From positions 1 to 30,257 of the forward strand of contig JAEZLX010000045.1 of assembly GCA_023415035.1 (NCBI GenBank): 30,257 bases of DNA, written 5' to 3'. The position numbers and the translations under genes were made by a program. Below the pieces are notes generated by a model, which was given only the letters and a program-made list of their open reading frames with translations, had not been told where the DNA came from and did not search any database. Positions 25,192 to 30,257 of this stretch are shown here, piece by piece. Numbering within the stretch: position 1 is the stretch's first letter; each line of letters opens with the position of its first letter. This stretch comes from Pseudomonadota bacterium (GTDB taxonomy: Bacteria > Pseudomonadota > Gammaproteobacteria > Burkholderiales > Burkholderiaceae_C).

Positions 25192-26715
25192 ATGAATCTG
25201 GCTCACCTGCTGCAGCGCCGGGCACAGGAGCATCCCGACCGCGCGGCCATTTTCCACGGCACCGAGGCGGTGGCCACCTACGCACAATGGGGGCAGCGAT
25301 CGGCGCGTCTGGCGGCACGAATGCGGCATGCCGGGCTCCAGCCGGGCGACCGCGTGCTGCTGTTCATGCGCAACCATCCCCGCTATCTGGAACTGTTGCT
25401 GGGTGCGTGGTGGGCAGGACTGGTGGCAGTGCCCGTCAATGCCAAGCTGCATCTGCGCGAGGTGCAGTGGATTGCCGACAATTCGCAGGCCCGGCTGGCG
25501 TTCGTGACGCGCGACATCGTGCCTGATCTGTCGGCGCTCACGGGGCTGGATGCCGTGATGGATGTGGACGGCGAGGCATGCGCAGCCTGGCTCAATGATG
25601 GGGTGGCGATGGCCACGGTGGAGGAGCGTGGGGCGGACGACACCGCTTGGCTGTTTTACACCAGCGGGACCACGGGCCGGCCCAAGGGCGTGATGATCAC
25701 GCATCGCAACCTCATGACCATGGGGATGGGGTACTTCAACGATGTCGATCATGTGGCTTCGGGCGATGCGATCGCGTATGCGGCGCCCATGTCGCACGGC
25801 GCGGGACTGTACGCGATTGCGCACCTCATGGCCGGTGCACGGCACGTGGTGCCGCTCTCGGGCGGGTTCGACGCGGCCGAGCTGTTTGACCTGGGACGCC
25901 AGCTGGGGCCGCTGTCGATGTTTGCCGCACCCACCATTGTCAAGCGCATCGTCGACGAAGCGCAGGCGCAGCGGCTGACGCCCGAGGACTGCGCGCGCAG
26001 ATTCAAGACCATCGTCTATGGCGGCGCCCCCATGTACGTGGCCGACATCCGGCGCGCGTTGCGCGTGATGGGGCCTCGCTTTGTGCAGATCTATGGTCAG
26101 GGAGAAAGTCCCATGACAGGCACCGTGCTCAGTCGCGCTCATCTGGCCGATGTCGCCCATCCGCGCCATGAACAGCGCACCGCCTCGGTTGGCGTGGCAC
26201 AGACACCGGTGCGCATCCGCGTGGCAGGCCCTGATGGCCAGCCGCTGCCGTCGGGTGAGGTTGGCGAGGTGCTGATCCGGGGCGACAGCGTGATGGCCGG
26301 CTACTGGCGCAACCCGGAGGCCAGCGCGGCCGCCATCCGCGACGGCTGGCTGTGGACCGGTGACATGGGCGCACTGGACGCCGACGGCTTCCTCACCCTC
26401 AAGGACCGCAGCAAGGACCTCATCATCAGCGGCGGCAGCAACATCTACCCGCGCGAGGTCGAGGAGGTGCTGCTGGAAGCGCCGGGTGTGGCCGAGGTCG
26501 CGGTGGTCGGCGCACCCGACCCCGAATGGGGCGAGATCGTGGTGGCCTTCGTCGTCCCCGAGCCCGGCGCCAGGCCGGACATGGCCGCGCTCGACGCCTT
26601 CTGCCTGGACCACATCGCACGCTTCAAGCGCCCCAAGCGCTACGTGGTGGTGGAGGCGCTGCCCAAGAACAACTACGGCAAGGTGCTCAAGACCGCGCTC
26701 AGGGCGCGTGTCTGA
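25192..26715 (+). CDS. AMP-dependent acyl-CoA synthetase/ligase
   Basis: A 507-residue ANL-superfamily enzyme that adenylates a carboxylic acid and transfers it to CoA. Seen: the P-loop YTSGTTGRPKG (156-166), a YGQGES motif in the A5 position (IYGQGESPMTG), GYWRNPEAS, LWTGDMG with the ribose-binding Asp, the hinge DRSKDLIISGGSNIYPREVEEVL, and the catalytic Lys497 in NNYGKVLK. The length is typical. The chain-length or aromatic specificity cannot be read; the small insert-free binding region does not single out a known member. GGAG stands upstream of the ATG. It is divergent from the pseudogene with 53 bases between them, so an original shared control region is likely. Confidence 0.9.
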   Translation: MNLAHLLQRRAQEHPDRAAIFHGTEAVATYAQWGQRSARLAARMRHAGLQPGDRVLLFMRNHPRYLELLLGAWWAGLVAVPVNAKLHLREVQWIADNSQARLAFVTRDIVPDLSALTGLDAVMDVDGEACAAWLNDGVAMATVEERGADDTAWLFYTSGTTGRPKGVMITHRNLMTMGMGYFNDVDHVASGDAIAYAAPMSHGAGLYAIAHLMAGARHVVPLSGGFDAAELFDLGRQLGPLSMFAAPTIVKRIVDEAQAQRLTPEDCARRFKTIVYGGAPMYVADIRRALRVMGPRFVQIYGQGESPMTGTVLSRAHLADVAHPRHEQRTASVGVAQTPVRIRVAGPDGQPLPSGEVGEVLIRGDSVMAGYWRNPEASAAAIRDGWLWTGDMGALDADGFLTLKDRSKDLIISGGSNIYPREVEEVLLEAPGVAEVAVVGAPDPEWGEIVVAFVVPEPGARPDMAALDAFCLDHIARFKRPKRYVVVEALPKNNYGKVLKTALRARV

Positions 26716-26721
26716 CCAGCC

Positions 26722-27228
26722 CTAGCTGCAAGTCACGCTGCCGCAGCCGGTCATGGTGGCCGGCCGCACCCTGGACGGGGCGGCCAGGGTTTCGGTGCGC
26801 GAGTCGAAGCCGACTTCTTTCATGTGCAGGGCCAGGCCGGCGTCCATGCTGGCGGCGTGCTGCGGGAACCACTCGACCAGGGCCTCGGCCAGGCGGTTGA
26901 TGATGTCGGTGTCGCCCTTCTCGTAGTGGTCGACCACGGCGCGCATGGTTTCCAGGATGGTGGCGTGGTGGCTGGCGTGGCAGTTGTCGGGCGCGAAGCC
27001 GACGGCCACCATCCAGCGCTCCTCCTGCGCGAAGTGCTCAACCGTGTGGTCGATAAACTTCCGGTACAGGGGCAGTTGCTCGCTCTCGGGCAGGGCCAGC
27101 AGCTCGTTGAGCATCTGCACGAATTCCTCGTGCGTGTCGTCCATGCGGCCGTCGCCGGTGCGCAGGTGCTCGGACCATGCGAGCCCCTGGGCGGCCGGGG
27201 GGGCGGTGGTATCGGCGGCGGTGTTCAT
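26722..27228 (-). CDS. Bacteriohemerythrin
   Basis: A 168-residue diiron O2-binding protein. The ligand set is complete: His33 (DDTHEEF), His65 and Glu69 (HTVEHFAQEE, with His61 also present), His84/His88 (HASHHATILE), His124 and Asp129 (FPQHAASMD). WSEHLRTG at 18-25 is the usual N-terminal signature. Bacterial members carry or sense O2, sometimes delivering it to monooxygenases. A tail of about 25 residues after the four-helix bundle ends TGCGSVTCS, with two Cys that are unusual for the family. No Shine-Dalgarno precedes ATG 27228 (GCTACAGTTGCGCACC), and an FNR-like box lies upstream. The gene follows the iron-type ABC permease by 52 bases on the same strand. Confidence 0.93.
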   Translation of the reverse strand: MNTAADTTAPPAAQGLAWSEHLRTGDGRMDDTHEEFVQMLNELLALPESEQLPLYRKFIDHTVEHFAQEERWMVAVGFAPDNCHASHHATILETMRAVVDHYEKGDTDIINRLAEALVEWFPQHAASMDAGLALHMKEVGFDSRTETLAAPSRVRPATMTGCGSVTCS

Positions 27229-27236
27229 GGTGCGCA

Positions 27237-27242
27237 ACTGTA
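27237..27242 (-). promoter_or_regulatory. Putative -10 element of the bacteriohemerythrin promoter
   Basis: TACAGT (4/6 to TATAAT) on the minus strand. Counting from it, +1 falls at about 27230-27228, at or within two bases of the ATG, so the mRNA would be nearly leaderless. The spacing to the box at 27265-27278 is that of a class II FNR-activated promoter. Confidence 0.45.
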
Positions 27243-27264
27243 GCCGCTGCGGGCGGCGGCCCCT

Positions 27265-27278
27265 TTGACAACGGTCAA
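27265..27278 (-). promoter_or_regulatory. FNR/Dnr-like box upstream of bacteriohemerythrin
   Basis: TTGAC-AACG-GTCAA is a perfect 5-base-arm palindrome with the 4-base spacer of the Crp/FNR superfamily. The FNR consensus is TTGAT-N4-ATCAA; TTGAC half-sites are typical of Dnr/Nnr-type and some FNR sites. It sits between the permease stop (27281) and the hemerythrin start. Its centre is 41.5 bases before the start point predicted from TACAGT, the class II activator position. It differs from O1-O6, which have a 2-base spacer. Confidence 0.6.
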
Positions 27279-27280
27279 TT

Positions 27281-28942
27281 CTAGCGGGCGCGGGCCGCGC
27301 GCCGCTGCAGCCCGCTGGCCAGCACCACCAGCGCGCAGGTGGTCGCGATGGCGACCAGGCTCATGGCCATGCCCTGGCCGACCGAGCCCTGGTCGAACTG
27401 GCGCCAGATAAACAGCGAGACGGTCTGCATGCCGGTGGGCGTGAGCAGCAGCGAGGCCACCAGTTCGCGCGAGGCGATGGCGAACACCAGCAGCATGGCC
27501 GCGCCCACGCTCGGGCCCAGCAGCGGCAGCACGATGCGGCGCAGCGTGGTCCAGAAGCCGGCGCCGTGCACGAAAGCGCCGGCTTCGAGGTTGCGGCCGA
27601 TCTGGCGCAGCGCCGCGTGCGCGTAGCGCACCGGGTAGGGCAGCAGCAGGCAGGCGTAGGCCAGCAGCAGGATGCCCCAGGTGTCGTAGGGCGTGAACGG
27701 CAGCCAGGGCTGGTTCCAGGCCAGGATCAGGCCGACCGCGACCACGATGCCCGGCATCGCGTTGGGCAGGATGGTCAGCGCGTCGAGCGCGCCGGCCGCA
27801 CGCGAGGGCGTGCGCAGCACGGTGTAGGCCAGCAGCGCGCCGAACACGCCAGTGAGCAGCGCGGCGCCGGCGGCCAGCGCGAAGCTGGTGGCCAGCGCCG
27901 ACAGCGCGGCCGAGCCCTGGGCGAACAGGGCCTCGAAGTGGCGCAGCGAGAGGTTGTCCCAGGCTAGGCCGCCCGAAAGCGTGCCGGTGAAGGCGGTGGC
28001 GCCGATGGCGAACAGCGGCGCCAGCGTGGACAGCGCGGCAATGGCGGCGAACAGCAGCAGCGCCGGCGTCTGCCAGCGCCCGATCGGCCGCGCGCCGCGG
28101 GCCACCGGCTTGCCGGTCTGGGTTTCATAGTCGCGCCCGGCCGTGATCCAGCGCTGCGCGGCATAGGCCAGCAGCGCCAGCGCCATCAGGATCACCGACA
28201 GCACGGCGGCGCCGGGCAGGTCGATCGGCCAGTCGCTGAAGCGCTGCTCGATGCCGGTGACGAGCACGAAAAAGCCCACGTTCGAGGCCAGTACGGCCGG
28301 CGTGCCGTATTCCTCGATGGTGGCGGCGAACACAAGCAGCAGGCTGGCGGCCAGCGCGGGCAGGGCCAGCGGCAGCGTGACGCGCACGAAGGCGCGCCAG
28401 GGGCTGGCGCCGAAGATCTGCGCCACCTCGCCCAGGCGCGAGCCGCTGGCGGCCACCGCGCGCGAGACCGCGAAATACACGGCGGGGAACAGGTTGAGCG
28501 CCATCACCAGCACCACGCCGGTGAAGGAAAACAGCGTACCGCCCAGGTGCTGGCCGCTGAGCTGCTGCAGGAAACCGGCCGGCTGCAGCAGCAGGATCCA
28601 GCCCATGGCCGCGATGTAGGGCGGCACCATGAACGGCACCAGGAAGGCCAGGTCCCACAGGCGCGCCAGCGGTACGTCGAACAGGCCGCGCAGCACGCCC
28701 AGCGGGATGCCCAGCAGCGCGCTGGCCAGCACCACCGCCAGGCCCAGCTTGAGTGTGTTGCCGACCAGGCCCGGGATGGCCGGATCGCGCAGCGTGCCCG
28801 CCAGGTGGGCCAGCGGCCGCGCGAGAGAACCCTGCGCGATGTCGGGGAAGAGGGCCTGCAGGACGACGAACGACAGGGGCACGACCACCAGCGCGGCGAG
28901 CCCGCCGACGCAGATGGCCAGCAGCGAGCGATGGGGAAACAT
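27281..28942 (-). CDS. ABC importer permease, fused two-domain Fe3+/AfuB type
   Basis: A 553-residue inner-membrane protein with about 12 hydrophobic segments in two homologous halves. Each half carries an ABC permease EAA-loop motif: GASPWRAFVRVTLPLALPAL in the first and GAGFWTTLRRIVLPLLGPSV in the second. This fused layout is that of FbpB/AfuB/SfuB permeases for ferric iron and of some 2-aminoethylphosphonate or sugar-phosphate importers. ATG 28942 overlaps the stop of the binding-protein gene by one base (TGATG), which fixes the start; the frame is open further upstream, but there it is antisense-like shadow. It works with the binding protein and the ATPase upstream. Confidence 0.9.
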   Translation of the reverse strand: MFPHRSLLAICVGGLAALVVVPLSFVVLQALFPDIAQGSLARPLAHLAGTLRDPAIPGLVGNTLKLGLAVVLASALLGIPLGVLRGLFDVPLARLWDLAFLVPFMVPPYIAAMGWILLLQPAGFLQQLSGQHLGGTLFSFTGVVLVMALNLFPAVYFAVSRAVAASGSRLGEVAQIFGASPWRAFVRVTLPLALPALAASLLLVFAATIEEYGTPAVLASNVGFFVLVTGIEQRFSDWPIDLPGAAVLSVILMALALLAYAAQRWITAGRDYETQTGKPVARGARPIGRWQTPALLLFAAIAALSTLAPLFAIGATAFTGTLSGGLAWDNLSLRHFEALFAQGSAALSALATSFALAAGAALLTGVFGALLAYTVLRTPSRAAGALDALTILPNAMPGIVVAVGLILAWNQPWLPFTPYDTWGILLLAYACLLLPYPVRYAHAALRQIGRNLEAGAFVHGAGFWTTLRRIVLPLLGPSVGAAMLLVFAIASRELVASLLLTPTGMQTVSLFIWRQFDQGSVGQGMAMSLVAIATTCALVVLASGLQRRAARAR

Positions 28943-29913
28943 CAATGCCGGATGAACAGCTCGGTGAAGCGCTCCAGCAGCGATTGGCGACCCGTGCGCT
29001 CCTGCTCGTTGGCCGGCGGCAGGGTCTTGAAGCTGTCCAGGGCCGGGCGCTGCGCGGCCACGTCGGTGCGCGCCGGGATCAGGAAGGTCTTGGCGACGGC
29101 GGCCTGCCCGGCGTCGGACAGCACGTAGTCGACGAACTTGCGCGCGTCGGCCTGGGCCTTGGACGACTTGAGGATCATCATCGGGCGCGCGGCCACCACG
29201 GTGCCGCTGGCCGGGAAGATGATTTCGACCTTCTCGCCCTTGTCCCTGGCGCCGTAGGTGACGTAGTCGACCGCGCCGAATACGGCGGCCTTGGCTCCTT
29301 GCAGCACGGGGTTGAGGGCCTGCGCGTTGGCGCCCGAGATGTTCATGCCGTTGGCCTTGAGCTCGCCGAACAGCTTCCAGGCACCGGCGCCGTGCGCGGC
29401 CTGCAGGCCCGACAGCAGCTCCAGCGCGGTGCCCGACTGCGCGGGGTTGGGCATGTTGACCTTGCCGCGGAAGGCGTCGCCGGCCAGGTCGCTCCAGTCT
29501 TGCGGGCGCGGCGTGCCGCTGGCAGGGTTCCAGGCGATGGCCAGCGCCGACAGGCCCTGCGCCACGTAACTGGGGCCCTTGTAGAGGGCGGGCACCTTGA
29601 CCGCGTTCGGGCTTTGGTAGCTGAGCAGCCAGCCGCGCTTGTGCAGGTCGAGCGCGCTGTCCCACGAGGCGGAGATCACCACGTCGGCGCGCGGGTTGGC
29701 GGCCTCGGCTTCCAGGCGCGCCATCACCTTGCCGGTGTCGGCCTGGAACACCTCGACCTTCACGCCGGTGGCTTTCTCGTAGCCGGCGGCCAGGTCCTTG
29801 ATGAGACCGGCCGGCCCGGCGGTGTAGACGGTCAGGGCATGGCCGCTGGTGGCACCTAGTAGGACGAGGGTGATGGTGGCGATGCTTTGGATGAGGGGCT
29901 TGATGTGGCGCAT
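28942..29913 (-). CDS. ABC importer solute-binding protein (COG1840, Fe3+/phosphonate-type)
   Basis: A 323-residue protein with a Sec signal peptide (cleavage probably after GHA, residue 26). The mature part starts LTVYTAGPAGLIKDLAAGYEKATGVKVEVFQADTG and shows RLEAEAANPRADVVIS, WNPASG, GKVNMPNPAQSGTA and FGAVDYVTYGARDKG. This is the AfuA/FbpA cluster D-like family. In FbpA two adjacent Tyr bind ferric iron; here the corresponding loop has Tyr residues two apart (DYVTY), so iron is possible but not shown. 2-aminoethylphosphonate or a phosphate ester is the alternative. The neighbouring hemerythrin, a diiron protein, mildly favours iron. It shares an operon with the permease. Confidence 0.88.
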   Translation of the reverse strand: MRHIKPLIQSIATITLVLLGATSGHALTVYTAGPAGLIKDLAAGYEKATGVKVEVFQADTGKVMARLEAEAANPRADVVISASWDSALDLHKRGWLLSYQSPNAVKVPALYKGPSYVAQGLSALAIAWNPASGTPRPQDWSDLAGDAFRGKVNMPNPAQSGTALELLSGLQAAHGAGAWKLFGELKANGMNISGANAQALNPVLQGAKAAVFGAVDYVTYGARDKGEKVEIIFPASGTVVAARPMMILKSSKAQADARKFVDYVLSDAGQAAVAKTFLIPARTDVAAQRPALDSFKTLPPANEQERTGRQSLLERFTELFIRH

Positions 29914-29966
29914 GGCGTGCGGGGGGCGTGGTTGGAAAGGGATCGAAGAAAGAACAGGCGGCCGGC

Positions 29967-30257
29967 TCAGGCCGCCGCCGAGGCGAACCAGCGCAACTGG
30001 CGCGGGGCGATGTGCAGGCCCACGGCGCTGTCGGGCGCCAGGCGCTCGCGCGTGACGGTGTGCAGCGGGACGCCGCCGGGCAGTGTCAGCTCGGTGGCGA
30101 AGCTGCCGCTGCGGTAGTGCTGAGCGGCCACGGTGGCGCGCAGGGCGGCGCCTTCGAGGGCGCCCGGCGTGACGGCGCTGTCGGGGATCAGCAACTGGCC
30201 TTCGCCGGTGCGCGGCGCATCCGCGGAGGCCGGGGCCAGCAGCTCGCCGGGCAGCAC
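29967..30257 (-). CDS. ABC importer ATP-binding protein, C-terminal TOBE part only
   Basis: Only the last 96 codons are in the window; the gene runs off the right edge and its ATPase domain is not seen. The segment LLIPDSAVTPGALEGAALRATVAAQHYRSGSFATELTLPGGVPLHTVTRERLAPDSAVGLHIAPRQLRWF has the beta-rich pattern of a TOBE domain that ends FbpC/PotA/CysA-type ATPases (substrate- or inhibitor-sensing). Position and strand, 53 bases before the binding protein, make it the energising subunit of this importer. Confidence 0.75.
   Translation of the reverse strand: MLPGELLAPASADAPRTGEGQLLIPDSAVTPGALEGAALRATVAAQHYRSGSFATELTLPGGVPLHTVTRERLAPDSAVGLHIAPRQLRWFASAAA

Noticed and set aside
28943..29665. Upstream extension of the permease frame to 794 codons
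   Set aside because: The added part is antisense-like Arg/Gly/Pro-rich sequence overlapping the well-supported binding-protein gene; the TGATG junction at 28942 marks the true start.

Overview
The window is high-G+C DNA from a proteobacterium, most likely a member of the Burkholderiales and probably Comamonadaceae. The reasons are the very strong G/C bias at third codon positions, a DinB carrying an extra segment that I associate with beta-proteobacterial Pol IV, a long-form QueF, and a dense set of short intergenic gaps. The family-level placement is inferred from gene content only; no rRNA or other marker gene is present.

Layout. 1-1363: the end of an atypical SDR epimerase-like gene and a membrane-anchored lambda-R-type muramidase. 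1430-6864: a compact accessory cluster with an HSL-type esterase, an orphan TRAP-type solute-binding protein and a Baeyer-Villiger monooxygenase (BVMO) on the minus strand, diverging from an SDR dehydrogenase and a MarR regulator on the plus strand. Together these enzymes could make the classical route alcohol -> ketone -> ester/lactone -> hydroxyacid. The 382-base divergent region between them holds six copies of a GTTGAC-N2-GTCAAC palindrome. Three of these sit in 79-bp imperfect tandem repeats, and the two outer ones sit against the BVMO leader and the SDR start codon. I take this to be the operator array of the MarR protein; it is the most striking feature here. The cluster is bounded on the right by tRNA-Leu(CAA), whose 3' end faces it.

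7102-19973: mostly housekeeping. In order: tRNA-Leu, cysM, a NUDIX hydrolase, tusA-like, a 2-hydroxyacid dehydrogenase homologue with damaged catalytic motifs, valS, truC-like pseudouridine synthase, yaaA, a prolyl-4-hydroxylase-type dioxygenase, queF, a dienoyl-CoA isomerase-like crotonase overlapping dinB, a SIMPL-domain protein, and an orphan RskA-type anti-sigma C-terminal domain.

20134-22494: two proteins built on apparently degenerate signalling domains. One is a 7TM protein with a GGDEF-like domain lacking GGDEF; the other is a BLUF-like domain whose key Gln is Glu. 22479-26715: an FMN-dependent alpha-hydroxyacid oxidase, a 53-residue DUF1328 membrane protein, a decayed APH/P-loop kinase pseudogene, and an AMP-dependent acyl-CoA ligase.

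26722-30257: on the minus strand, a Fe3+/AfuA-type ABC importer (ATPase end, binding protein, fused permease) followed by a bacteriohemerythrin. The hemerythrin has an FNR/Dnr-like box centred exactly 41.5 bases upstream of the start point predicted from a TACAGT -10 element, and no Shine-Dalgarno sequence. This suggests oxygen- or NO-responsive expression, perhaps from a nearly leaderless mRNA.
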